Source: Pterois miles
Taxonomy: Eukaryota > Chordata > Actinopteri > Perciformes > Scorpaenidae
Length of the DNA: 64,000 nucleotides
Assembly (NCBI GenBank): GCA_947000775.1
Contig: CAMQGK010000040.1
Coordinates: 144,501-208,500, forward strand
Reading direction: 5' to 3'
The notes below the pieces were generated by a model, which saw nothing but the letters and a program-made list of their open reading frames with translations, did no database searches and was not told the DNA's origin. Positions 8,985-19,329 of the stretch are shown here, in pieces. How positions within the stretch are numbered: the first letter of the stretch is position 1; each line of letters opens with the position of its first letter. Position numbers and translations under genes: made by a program.

Positions 8985-10000
8985 GACAGAGCAGGAGGCT
9001 AGGTTTGATTTAGCTGCAGAAATAACACATGATGCTGGATATGAGAGGGGAGGCTCCAGCTTTGAGGTACAGGAGGGAGCGCTTGATTTGGGATGCAGCA
9101 CATGCCAGCTGAGAGGAGCGGGTCTACATGGAGAAGGAGATTGCCTGATTTCATTGCAGAGAAAAACACAAGATGCTTGTGCACGAGAAGCTCCAACTCC
9201 TGAGGTAATGAAGGGAGCGCTTGATTTGTGGTGCATCACATAGCAGTTAAGGGGAGAGGGTCTGGGTAGAGGTGGCAGACAGAGTAAGAGAAAAGAGGAG
9301 CGGTTTGCACCACCTGCAAGTTGAAGGGAGCGAGTGTAGAAGTGGACAACGGAGGGGTTGGTTCAATTTTGTAGCAGGTCCACTGTGTGCTGCAGCATCA
9401 GGCTTTATGTGCATGTAAAGGGGGACGCTCCAGGTCCTGAGGTAATGAAGGGAGTGCTTGGTTTGAGATGCAGTGCATGCCAGCTGAAGGAGAGGGTCAA
9501 TATGCAGGAGGGAACTGTAGAAGAGGAAGGGTTGGAAAAGGGAACTCTAGTTCTGAGGTAATGAAGGCAGAGTTTGATGTTATTATTCAGAGGAGCGCTT
9601 GGTTTTGGCGCACCCACACGGCAGCTGAAAAGTCAAGAAGGATGTGAAGGCTGGAGACTCTGGAGGTCAAGGGAGCGCTTGATTTGCAGTGCATTACAAG
9701 CATAGATGAGGCAGCATGGAGAGGCGAGGTTGGTTTGACTTTTGTTGCAGAAATGGATAAATGGTGCTGTGCCTGTGATGAGATGCTCCATGTCATGAGG
9801 TAATGAAGGGAGCGCTTGTTTTGTGCTGGCCTTACATGTCGGGTAGATGGAGAGGGGGCAGAGAGGTGGGGTTGGTTTTATTTGTTTTTTTCCCAGTTAC
9901 ACTTTGAGAAAAGAAAAAAAGATGCTGCAGGTGTGAAGAGGAGGTTCTGGGTCACGAGGTAATCAAGGGGAGCGCTTGGTTTGTGGTGCACTGCAAGTCA
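8985..10000. repeat. Seven-fold degenerate repeat with splice-like cores, unit A
   Basis: A core close to GAGGTAATGAAGGGAGCGCT followed by TGRTTTGTGGTGCA occurs seven times, with GT at 9066, 9205, 9442, 9558, 9666, 9800 and 9959. Spacing is about 110-240 bp. Several copies have an upstream T-rich stretch ending GCAG about 45-65 nt before the GT, so each looks like a micro-exon with 3' and 5' splice sites. Overlapping short open frames on both strands lack domains. Confidence 0.7.
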
Positions 10001-10011
10001 GGGTTGTCTAA

Positions 10012-10033
10012 GTTAACACGATAATGTGTTAAC
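10012..10033. repeat. Perfect 8-bp inverted repeat, unit A
   Basis: GTTAACAC, a six-base loop GATAAT, then GTGTTAAC. It lies between the seven-fold repeat and the LINE tail and is conserved in B and C. Confidence 0.8.
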
Positions 10034-10074
10034 ACAAACTTGTTCTGACGGCACTCATTTCTTTAGAACAGAAT

Positions 10075-10975
10075 AGAACAGAATAGACTAGAATAGACCT
10101 TTATTAATCCCACAGTGGGGAAAGTTGGTCGTTACAGCAGCACATTTACAAAGAAACACTGAAGAAGAGTGTGACGCTGAGGGGATGAAGACCTCTGGAA
10201 GCGCTCAGTCTTCCACTGTGGGAGCTGCAGCCTGCTGCTAAAAGAGCTGCTCAGAGCATCATGGAGGGGTGGGACATGTAGTCCATGAACATCCTCCTCA
10301 GTGAGGTCCAGAGGCTGGTCCAGGACAGAGCTGGCTCTCCTAACCAGCTTGTTGAGTCTCTTCCTGTCCCGCTCGGTGTTACTACACCCCCAGCAGACCA
10401 CCATAAAACACTGCAGATGCCACTACAGGGTCATAAATGGTTTTTAACAGAGTCCTGCACACTCTGAAAGACCTCAGTCTCCTCAACAGATGGAGGTGAC
10501 TTTGCCCCTTCTTATGCGTTAGTGTTCCTGGACCAGTCCAGTTTATTATTGAGGTGAACACCCAGGTACTTATACTCCTCTACAATCTCAATGCCCAACT
10601 CTGGATGTTCACTGGTGGAGTCTGTGTGGGCTCCCTGTGGAAGTCGATCACCATCTCCTTTGTCTTGGTGGTGTTGATGTGAAGCTTGTTGGCTTCACAC
10701 CAGGTGACAAAGTCCTTGATGACCTCCCTGTAATTCAGGTCGTTCCCCTCAGATACGTAGCCTACGATGGCTGTATCGTCAGAGGACTTGTGATCGTGGC
10801 AGTAGTCCGAGTTGTGTTTAAGTCCGAGGTGTAGGGGGGAAAAGTAAAGGGGATGGAAGTGTTCCCTGAGGGACACAGTCATGAAGCCTCACATACTGCG
10901 GTCTGTCGGTGAGCTAGATGATGGTCCGTGCAGCCAGCTGACAGTCCACACCAGCTCCTCCCAGCTTCAGCTTTG
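10075..10975 (-). mobile_element. LINE fragment (RT and 3' end), unit A
   Basis: Minus-strand CR1/L2/Rex1-like LINE remnant. It has an AGAATAGA-type tail and CCTTTATTAATCCCACAGTG at the 3' end. The minus strand encodes VVCWGCSNTERDRKRLNKLV (C-terminal ORF2) and, further 5', SDDTAIVGYVSEGNDLN with WCEANKLHINTTKTKEMVID, the reverse transcriptase region around the (A/S)DD catalytic motif. Frames are broken and the 5' end is missing. Confidence 0.85.
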
Positions 10976-11039
10976 CTTTGAACGCATTAACACAGTCGAT
11001 ACTTTGAAGGCTGTAGCGGCTCAGTTTTATAGCTGGAGC

Positions 11040-12044
11040 TCCAAACTGACACTAAATGTTGTCGGGGAAAAACTGTCATGTCCATCTTCAAAGGGGTCCG
11101 TTGACCTCTGACCTCCAGATGTGTGGATGTAAATGGGTTCTCTGGGTCCCCACCAGTCTCCCCTTTACAGACATGCCCACTTTCTGATAGTCCCAGTCAG
11201 TCTGGATCAAGTCCTAGTCAAGTCAGCACTCTGACACACTGACAGCTGTTGTTGCCTGTTGGGCTGCAGTTTGCCATGTTGTGATTGGAGCAGATTGTTG
11301 ATGCTAAAGTCAGAACCTGGGAGGGTTTCTGGACAATATCTGCCATTGATTAGTGTTGTTATTGATTTACTATAATAAATATATACATACGTTTACATAA
11401 AGCAGCATATTAGTCCACTAACATGTTGATCAAAGGATTAAATACTGGACTGATCTCCTTTAAGGTTCATTATGAACAGATGAAAAATGTGAGATTAATT
11501 TGCGATTAACTATTTTAATGGATTGACAGCTCTGATGAAAATACTTCTGAGCAATCAATGATCAGCTCCATGATACTTTCCCCACTTATCTCAAACGCTA
11601 TTGGTCCAAAAGACATCAGTGTCTAAAGGGCGTTGTCCAGGGAGCCGAACACCGTTAGTCTCCGTTAGACTCCACACAATCTGTTTGCTAGAAACACAGG
11701 TGTTGCAATGCTACAAGGTCAAATACTGCATTGTTTTCAGCAGCAGATAAGAGAGGTGGCGACTCCATTGCCTGCAATAAACCCGGACTGGGACTATCAC
11801 AAAGTGGGCATGTCTTTAAAGGGGGGACTGGTGAGACCCAGAGAACCATTTACATCCACACATCTGGAGGTCAGAGGTCAACGGACCCCTTTGAACATGG
11901 ACGTGACAGTTTTTCCTCACCAATATTAAGCTGTCAGATTAATGTAGTGGAGTAGAAGCCGAAAGTAGCAGAACATGAAGTACCTTCAATGAGTACTTAA
12001 ATACAGTACTTGAGTAAATGTACTTAGTTACTTTCCACCTCTGT
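11040..12044. mobile_element. Inverted pair of teleost-type non-autonomous repeats, unit A
   Basis: Arms at 11061-11198 and 11787-11920 are inverted copies sharing GGGGTCCGTTGACCTCTGAC-type sequence, with a ~590-bp centre. The left element runs to GATTAATTTGCGATTAAC and ATTGACAGC near 11530. The right side ends 11935-12044 with GAGTAAATGTACTTAGTTAC and TTTCCACCTCTG, resembling the reverse of the abundant teleost CAGTGGTGGAAAGTAAC repeat end. Family names come from memory, not a search. Confidence 0.65.
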
Positions 12045-12265
12045 CCGTGAGTCTCTCAAACAGGAAGAAAACATCTTGTTTTAGGGACAAAGACATCCTG
12101 AGTTTAGTGTCTGTAGCTTTGAAATCTGATCTCCTGCTGATCAGGTGAGGAAACACCTGTCTGCTCATGTTGATCGGTGGCTTATTGATCAGTGCAGCAT
12201 TCAGAGTGATCGGTGCTCTGCTGCTGATCAATAAACCTCACGTCGGGTCTGTTTGTTTCACTCAC

Positions 12266-12345
12266 CTGGACCACCGACGGAGTCGTGCAGGAACAAGCTG
12301 AACGCAGCGTCTTCAGGCATTTCTCATGACACATGAAGTTACACA
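12266..12345 (-). pseudogene. dgkq-like: Isolated DGK-theta-like C1-domain exon, unit A
   Basis: On the minus strand a T/C-rich stretch ending CCTCCTGCAG precedes an 80-nt open exon, followed by donor GTGAGT. It encodes VCNFMCHEKCLKTLRSACSC followed by TTPSVVQ (the first Val is completed by the previous exon). The CNFMCHEKCLK signature with its Cys/His spacing matches the second half of the first C1 zinc finger of diacylglycerol kinase theta, which binds diacylglycerol/phorbol ester-type ligands. No neighbouring DGK exon was found in the unit. It is either a captured exon or a duplicated exon of a host gene spanning the array. The same exon sits in B and C. Confidence 0.6.
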
Positions 12346-13068
12346 CTGCAGGAGGAGACAGAGAGGAAGGTCAGAGGCCGCTGAGCAAGGCACCAACACC
12401 GTCAGGTAGGAGGTTGGATTCCCTACACATCTACCATGCTACACACCTGAAGGCTACTGAAGGACTTTAACGCCAACCAAACAACAGATCTCATGTTTCA
12501 TGTTCCCGTCATGAGGACCTGCTGCTTATCTGACGGCAACATTCACCTCTTCTTTACCCACAAGCCTTTGCAGTCTGAGTTGGTTTCAATGACGTAATCA
12601 TCACTTTGACTACAATCAACCTCTCACCCAAATCAAACTGGATCAACGGTCGGTGAATAAATTCAGGAGGTTCTTTTCAATCAGTTTGCACTTTGTATTA
12701 AAACATCATTTTGTAATTTGTTGGAGAAATTTTGGACAAAAGAGGCGATTATTTGTAAGTGCTCGAAGTTAAATATGAAGACGATGCAGTAAAATCTACA
12801 CTATGACGACAACGACAAAACAATCACAGGGAAATTAAATGTAAGCAACAAACGAAGAAGACATTAGCTTATGTGAAAAAGAGGTTATGTGATTTGACTT
12901 TAACCAGGAAAAAGCGTCAGTGAGATTAAAATGTATTTTAAAGGGACTGAGAGCATAAAAACATAAAAACATGTAGAGCTTCAGACAACTGGAGGTCAGA
13001 TAAACATGAGACAATCAACATGTTGTTATAGCAACAAAGATTTCTTCATCTGTCACTGACAGAAACAC
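12346..13068. other. Gene-free spacer, unit A
   Basis: Low-repeat sequence between the C1-like exon and the 45-bp satellite. No open frame, RNA gene or repeat could be supported here. Confidence 0.5.
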
Positions 13069-14538
13069 ATATAATAATAATAATGATGTGTTATTATAGA
13101 TTAAACTAGCAGCGGTATATAATAATAATGATGTATTATTATAGATTAAACTAGCAGCGGTATATAATAATAATGATGTATTATTATAGATTAAACTAGC
13201 AGCGGTATATAATAATAATGATGTATTATTATAGATTAAACTAGCAGCGGTATATAATAATAATGATGTATTATTATAGATTAAACTAGCAGCGGTATAT
13301 AATAATAATGATGGATTATTATAGATTAAACTAGCAGCGGTATATAATAATAATGATGGATTATTATAGATTAAACTAGCAGCGGTATATAATAATAATG
13401 ATGTATTATTATAGATTAAACTAGCAGCGGTATATAATAATAATGATGTATTATTATAGATTAAACTAGTAGCAGTATATAATAATAATGATGTGTTATT
13501 ATAGATTAAACTAGCAGCGGTATATAATAATAATGATGTATTATTATAGATTAAACTAGCAGCGGTATATAATAATAATGATGTATTATTATAGATTAAA
13601 CTAGCAGCGGTATATAATAATAATGATGTATTATTATAGATTAAACTAGCAGCGGTATATAATAATAATGATGTATTATTATAGATTAAACTAGCAGCGG
13701 TATATAATAATAATGATGTATTATTATAGATTAAACTAGCAGCGGTATATAATAATAATGATGTATTATTATAGATTAAACTAGCAGCGGTATATAATAA
13801 TAATGATGGATTATTATAGATTAAACTAGCAGCGGTATATAATAATAATGATGTATTATTATAGATTAAACTAGCAGCAGTATATAATAATAATGATGTA
13901 TTATTATAGATTAAACTAGCAGCGGTATATAATAATAATGATGGATTATTATAGATTAAATTAGTAGCAGTATATAATAATAATGATGTATTATTATAGA
14001 TTAAACTAGCAGCGGTATATAATAATAATGATGTATTATTATAGATTAAACCAGCAGCGGTATATAATAATAATGATGTATTATTATAGATTAAACTAGC
14101 AGCGGTATATAATAATAATGATGTATTATTATAGATTAAACTAGCAGCGGTATATAATAATAATGATGTATTATTATAGATTAAACTAGTAGCAGTATAT
14201 AATAATAATGATGTATTATTATAGATTAAACTAGTAGCAGTATATAATAATAATGATGTATTATTATAGATTAAACTAGCAGCGGTATATAATAATAATG
14301 ATGTATTATTATAGATTAAACTAGCAGCGGTATATAATAATAATGATGTATTATTACAGATTAAACTAGCAGCGGTATATAATAATAATGATGTATTATT
14401 ATAGATTAAACTAGCAGCGGTATATAATAATAATGATGTATTATTATAGATTAAACTAGCAGCAGTATATAATAATAATGATGTATTATTATAGATTAAA
14501 CTAGCAGCAGTATATAATAATAATGATGGATTATTACA
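13069..14538. repeat. 45-bp AT-rich hairpin satellite, unit A (~33 copies)
   Basis: Unit TATATAATAATAATGATGTA followed by TTATTATAGATTAAACTAGC and AGCGG. Each copy is internally self-complementary (TAATAAT paired with ATTATTA), so single strands would form serial hairpins. Variants (GATGGA, AGTAGCAG, ATTACAG) are spread through the array. Confidence 0.95.
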
Positions 14539-15033
14539 GTTGCTTACAGTCAGAACTTCATTTCCAGAACCAGCTATTTTAGAGCTGCTTTGTTGTTGTT
14601 AAGATAAGATGAACCTTTATTAATCTCCAGAGGGAAATTGTTGTTGTTGTTATTGTTGTTGTTGTTGTTGTTGTTCAATGCTCAAAGTGTCATTTTTAAG
14701 TTTGACCACATGATGACAAGTTTAGTGCTCACACACACCAAGTCCATTAATGTATTATAATTAAAGCATTGTATGATCATTATGTTATAACGGTTAGAAA
14801 AGGCAACTTTTTCCATTGTTGCTCCAATGTGGTGATTTACTGTCAATTTAAATTGAATATTTTTAAAACAAAATACCTGAAAACTCCGAAATGTGACGCT
14901 GTATCTCTCCCACTGAACTACAAGAGACATAAACATCTTGTTTATTTATAATATACATTAAATATTCACAGTCAGATGAAGCACTCTGATGACATCAGAG
15001 GTCAGGGTTAATCCAACTCAGAGGCTTAAAAAA
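14539..15033. other. Spacer with LINE-tail scrap and empty SINE site, unit A
   Basis: About 14600-14640 repeats the GATAAGATGAACCTTTATTA and AATCTCCAGAGGG LINE 3' end, followed by a (GTT)n run. TTAAATATTCACAG near 14958 is the uninterrupted target that carries a SINE in units B and C. No gene was seen. Confidence 0.6.
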
Positions 15034-16126
15034 CATTAGCAGCAACATCAGCAACATCAGCAGCAACATCAGCAACATCAGCAGCAACATCAGCAGCATC
15101 AGCAGCAACATCAGCAGCAACATCAGCAGCATCAGCAGCATCAGCAGCAGCATCAGCAGCATCAGCATCAGCAGCATCAGCAGCATCAGCAGCAACATCA
15201 GCAACATCAGCAGCAACATCAGCAGCATCAGCAGCAGCAACATCAGCAGCATCAGCAGCAGCATCAGCAGCAACATCAGCAGCATCAGCAGCAGCATCAG
15301 CAGCAACATCAGCAGCAATATCATCAGCAGCAGCAGCATCAGCAGCAACATCAGCAGCATCAGCAGCAACATCAGCAGCAACATCAGCAGAATCAGCAGC
15401 AGCAACATCAGCAGCATTCAGCAGCATCAGCAGCAACATCAGCAGCAGCAGCATCAGCAGCAACATCAGCAGCAGCATCAGCAACATCAGCAACATCAGC
15501 AGCAACATCAGCAACATCAGCAGCAGCAGCATCAGCAGCAACATCAGCAGCATCAGCAGCAGCAACATCAGCAGCATCAGCAGCAGCAACATCAGCAGCA
15601 ACATCAGCAGCAACATCAGCAGCATCAGCAGCAGCATCAGCAGCAACATCAGCATCATCAGCAGCAACATCAGCAGCATCAGCAGCAACATCAGCAGCAT
15701 CAGCAGCAACATCAGCAGCAACATCAGCAGCATCAGCAGCAACATCAGCAGCATCAGCAGCAGCAACATCAGCAGCATCAGCAGCAACATCAGCAGCATG
15801 AGCAGCAACATCAGCAGCATTAGCAGCAACATCAGCAGCATCAGCAGCAACATCAGCAGCATCAGCAGCAGCATCAGCAGCAACATCAGCAGCATCAGCA
15901 GCAGCAACATCAGCAGCATCAGCAGCAACATCAGCAGCATCAGCAGCAACATCAGCAGCATCAGCAGCAGCATCAGCAGCAACATCAGCAGCATCAGCAG
16001 CAGCAACATCAGCAGCATCAGCAGCAACATCAGCAGCATCAGCAGCAGCAACATCAGCAGCAACATCAGCAGCATCAGCAGCAACATCAGCAGCATCAGC
16101 AGCAACATCAGCAGCATTCAGCAGCA
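15034..16126. repeat. CAGCAACATCAG-type array, unit A
   Basis: About 1.1 kb of CAG and CAA/CAT triplets (CAACATCAGCAGCATCAG). The triplet period keeps frames open: His/Gln on +, Leu/Met or Ala/Asp/Val on the minus strand. In this copy the + frame is broken at once by TAG at 15037-15039, where B and C have CAG. Confidence 0.93.
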
Positions 16127-16480
16127 AGACAAGATTAGCGAGCTAGCCATGTCATTGCTGCCAAATTATGATCAAGATAGATAGATCAAGCTAGCAATAA
16201 AGCTAATTTAGGCTAACAAGATTCAATGTCAAAAACCAAAGTAAATGTAATGTGACAGTGACTAGCTATAGCTAACCATGTCATTGTCCCCAAAATAATT
16301 ATCAAGATATCACAAAATCTTTATTAGCATAAAGTGAGAATCATGCTAGCATGACGCTAACATTGTTCAAGGAAGTTTCAACGTCAGAAACAAACTAAAT
16401 GTAATGTGACAGTGTGTTTAACAACTAGACTAGCTATAGCTAGCTAATGCTATTATAGCAAGATTCAAAATGAACAACAA
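16127..16480. repeat. Diverged ~130-bp tandem duplication, unit A
   Basis: The phrase CCATGTCATTG, then AATTATCAAGAT-like sequence and AAATGTAATGTGACAGTG, occurs twice (about 16147-16265 and 16277-16415) with GCTAGC-rich joints. No gene was seen. Confidence 0.65.
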
Positions 16481-17020
16481 ACCATGGATGTAGAAGAGGG
16501 TCCAGTAGAGTCCAGACCATGGATGTAAAAGAGGGTCCAGTAGAGTCCAGACCATGGATGTAGAAGAGGGTCCAGTAGAGTCCAGACCATGGATGTAGAA
16601 GAGGGTCCAGCAGAGTCCAGACCATGGATGTAGAAGAGGGTCCAGTAGAGTCCAGACCATGGATGTAGAAGAGGGTCCAAGCAGAGTCCAGACCATGGAT
16701 GTAGAAGAGGGTCCAGTAGAGTCCAGACCATGGATGTAGAAGAGGGTCCAGCAGAGTCCAGACCATGGATGTAGAAGAGGGTCCAGTAGAGTCCAGACCA
16801 TGGATGTAGAAGAGGGTCCAGTAGAGTCCAGACCATGGATGTAGAAGAGGGTCCAGCAGAGTCCAGACCATGGATGTAGAAGAGGGTCCAGCAGAGTCCA
16901 GACCATGGATGTAGAAGAGGGTCCAGTAGAGTCCAGACCATGGATGTAGAAGAGGGTCCAGTAGAGTCCAGACCATGGATGTAGAAGAGGGTCCAGTAGA
17001 GGCCAGACCATGGATGTAGG
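16481..17020. repeat. 35-bp satellite, unit A (~15 copies)
   Basis: Unit ACCATGGATGTAGAAGAGGG followed by TCCAGTAGAGTCCAG. T/C variation at GTAGAG versus GCAGAG is common, and one unit carries a 1-bp insertion (GGGTCCAAGCAGAG). A 35-bp unit without minus-strand stops opens all three minus frames; these are not genes. Confidence 0.95.
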
Positions 17021-17845
17021 TGTGGGTCTGATGCTAGTTACGGAGGAAAAGAGCTCTGGATTCAGCTGCTGGTGACTTTACTACTTTTCGGCCGTCAGGA
17101 TTTAAAGGAGGATCTTGAAGTGTTCCGCTGATTTCCAGACGTCCCTTTCTACGTCCATGGACTCACATTCAGCGGTGATCTCAGTCCAAAACCCGGCAGC
17201 GGTACCGCAGCGCCATGTAGAGGCTGTTGTCTACAAAGCAGCAGAGTTTCAGGTCTTGGCTTCAGGACTCTTCGCCCACGGTGAGAGGCTGCTGTTGTCC
17301 TCGTAGTCCTTGTCTGTGTCCACTAACGCAGCAGCACTGTCTTTATTCTCATGAGTGGAAGACAACTGGGATTGTCTAAAATGATCCAAATAAACAAACA
17401 TAGTGGTAGAATTAGGATTATTTAGCTCCAAGAGGACTAATCATGAAGATAATCTCATAATGAATTTATTTGATTTATTTTTTTCAATTTGCCTGAACTT
17501 AATATGTAAAAACTATCTGTGGTATTCTGAGTGAATAATATACAACATTAAGGCATATATTTAATGTATAAATCCTATATAGTTTCAGTATTATGGACAG
17601 ACAATTACATACATATGGGGCCTTCATATAAGATAAGTATATACAAACCACAGTGTTCATTACTGACAATAAACAGACTAACACAACTGCACAAGTGTAA
17701 AAATAACTACTGCACAGTGACAGGAATAAAATCCCACCTGAGTACTAGTGATATTACACAGCTGGTGTACAGTATCGAGTAGTTACTGTCAGTGCTGGTG
17801 TGTATGTGGTCTACTGGTCTACTGGTGTAAATACACCAGACAGGG
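17021..17845. other. Low-copy spacer before minisatellite, unit A
   Basis: The first 400 bp are GC-richer. They hold short open frames on both strands (17115-17306 on +, 17249-17431 on minus, the latter with an acidic STHENKDSAAALVDTDKDYE stretch), preserved in all units but without recognisable domains or splice context. The remainder to the minisatellite is AT-rich. No gene is assigned. Confidence 0.45.
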
Positions 17846-18747
17846 CCCGGACCGGGACCGGGTCTGTGGCACAGAGAGGGAGGGTGGAGGGACCGGACCG
17901 GGACCGGGTCTGTGGCACAGAGAGGGAGGGTGGAGGGACTGGACCGGGACCGGGTCTGTGGCACAGAGAGGGAGGGGTGGAGGGACCGGACCGGGTCGAT
18001 GGCACAGAGAGGGAGGGTGGAGGGACCGGACCGGGACCGGATCTACGGCACAGAGAGGGAGGGTGGAGGGACCGGACCGGGACCGGATCTACGGCACAGA
18101 GAGGGAGGGTGGAGGGACCGGACTGGGTCTACGGCACAGAGAGGGAGGGTGGAGGGACCGGACCGGGACCGGATCTACGGCACAGAGAGGGAGGGTGGAG
18201 GGACCGGATCGGGACCGGGTCTGTGGCACAGAGAGGGAGGGTGGAGGGACCAGACCGGGACCGGGTCTGTGGCACAGAGAGGGAGGGTGGAGGGACCGGA
18301 CCGGGTCTACGGCACAGAGAGGGAGGGTGGAGGGACCGGACCGGGACCGGATCTACGGCACAGAGAGGGAGGGTGGAGGGACCGGATCGGGACCGGGTCT
18401 GTGGCACAGAGAGGGGGGTGGAGGGACCGGACCGGGTCTACGGCACAGAGAGGGAGGGTGGAGGGACCGGACCGGGTCTACGGCACAGAGAGGGAGGGTG
18501 GAGAGACCGGACCGGGACCGGATCTACGGCACAGAGAGGGAGGGTGGAGGGACCGGATCGGGACCGGGTCTGTGGCACAGAGAGGGAGGGTGGAGGGACC
18601 GGACCGGGACCGGATCTACGGCACAGAGAGGGAGGGTGGAGGGACCGGATCGGGACCGGGTCTGTGGCACAGAGAGGGAGGGTGGAGGGACCGGACCGGG
18701 AGCGGGTCTACGGCACAGAGAGGGAGGGTGGAGGGACCGGACCGGAT
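17846..18747. repeat. GC-rich 40/46-bp minisatellite, unit B
   Basis: About 900 bp of the minisatellite seen at the start of the window. It begins after ATACACCAGACAGGGCC and ends at GACCGGATCAAACCAGATC. This is the first complete copy, and its length differs from C and D. Confidence 0.95.
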
Positions 18748-19054
18748 CAAACCAGATCAAAACGTGGATTTAATGAAAGGAAAATGGTGTAAAGGCGCGA
18801 GGTGAGCTGACAACCAGCGATGTTAATTTACAGTATGATGACTGACTGCTGATTATTCTGGGTTTCATCCCAAATCTGGTGCAGTAACGGAGCCTTATTA
18901 AGTTCATAAGAAGTGAATTTATTGTTGTTTTCGTCGCATATTATTTCTCCTGGTAGTTTTATAATCTGTCTGAGGAAAATGTTGATAATGTCAACGACCT
19001 CTTGTTTCTCTTATGTCATTATGTCTTAACATTTCCTTTATTATGCTAATCACC

Positions 19055-19103
19055 AGCTAGCTAGCTAAACTTCTAGCTAGCTAGAAGTTTAGCTAGCTAG
19101 CTA
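19055..19103. repeat. GCTAGC palindromic repeats, unit B
   Basis: Shorter than in unit A: one AACTTCT/AGAAGTT pair flanked by AGCTAGCTAG runs. Confidence 0.85.
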
Positions 19104-19175
19104 GCGTGCTAATTCTGTCCTTTGATCGCGTGCTAATTCTGTCCTTTGATCGCGTGCGAATTCTGCCCTTTGATA
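19104..19175. repeat. Three 24-bp promoter-proximal repeats, unit B
   Basis: Same three-copy arrangement as unit A. The third copy has GCCC for GTCC. Confidence 0.85.
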
Positions 19176-19215
19176 ACGTTGTAAATAATTCCGTCATTGA
19201 ACCACATTAAACCAC

Positions 19216-19250
19216 ATAAATAACGGAGCGCAGCTCAGTTCAGACAGACC
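19216..19250 (+). promoter_or_regulatory. Putative TATA-box promoter of gene copy B
   Basis: ATAAATAA at 19216-19223, with the same downstream TCAGTTCAGACAG as in unit A and an ATG at 19330. Confidence 0.5.
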
Positions 19251-19329
19251 GACAGAGACCTTCAGACCGATCAGAGAAAGCTACCGCCGTGACCGTACTT
19301 TGATTTTCACCTGGAAACCAGCGCTTGAC

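Larger units (their letters stand above)
1..17845 (+). repeat. Macrosatellite unit A (5' end cut by window)
   Basis: First of four head-to-tail copies of a large tandem unit. It is entered within the GC-rich minisatellite and runs to the base before the next one. It holds one spliced gene, two LINE fragments, a DGK-theta-like exon and four satellite arrays. Order and sequence match units B and C apart from array lengths, the absence of the SINE near 14960, and one lost ~240-bp repeat near 8750. Confidence 0.93.

Noticed and set aside
8968..9243. 91-codon ORFs on both strands in the seven-fold repeat region
   Set aside because: They run through degenerate repeats without start context or domain, and both strands are open over the same bases.
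13069..14538. CRISPR-like appearance of regular 45-bp repeats
   Set aside because: The repeats abut directly with no unique spacers, in a eukaryotic context with no cas genes. It is a satellite.
15026..16184. Leu/Met, Ala/Asp/Val and Ser/Ile/Asn frames over the CAG/CAT array
   Set aside because: Simple period-3 repeat translation on both strands, with no unique sequence.
16430..17011. Minus-strand MVWTLLDPLLHPWSGLYW-type ORFs (also at 33144-33759 and 56051-57191)
   Set aside because: A 35-bp satellite without minus-strand stops opens all three frames equally.
17748..18805. Three overlapping + frames of 300-340 codons rich in Gly, Arg and Glu (also at 34497-35684 and 57907-59204)
   Set aside because: They lie in a 40/46-bp minisatellite with no stops in its unit, and the frames rotate through each other. 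No start context, splice sites or conservation of frame between units.
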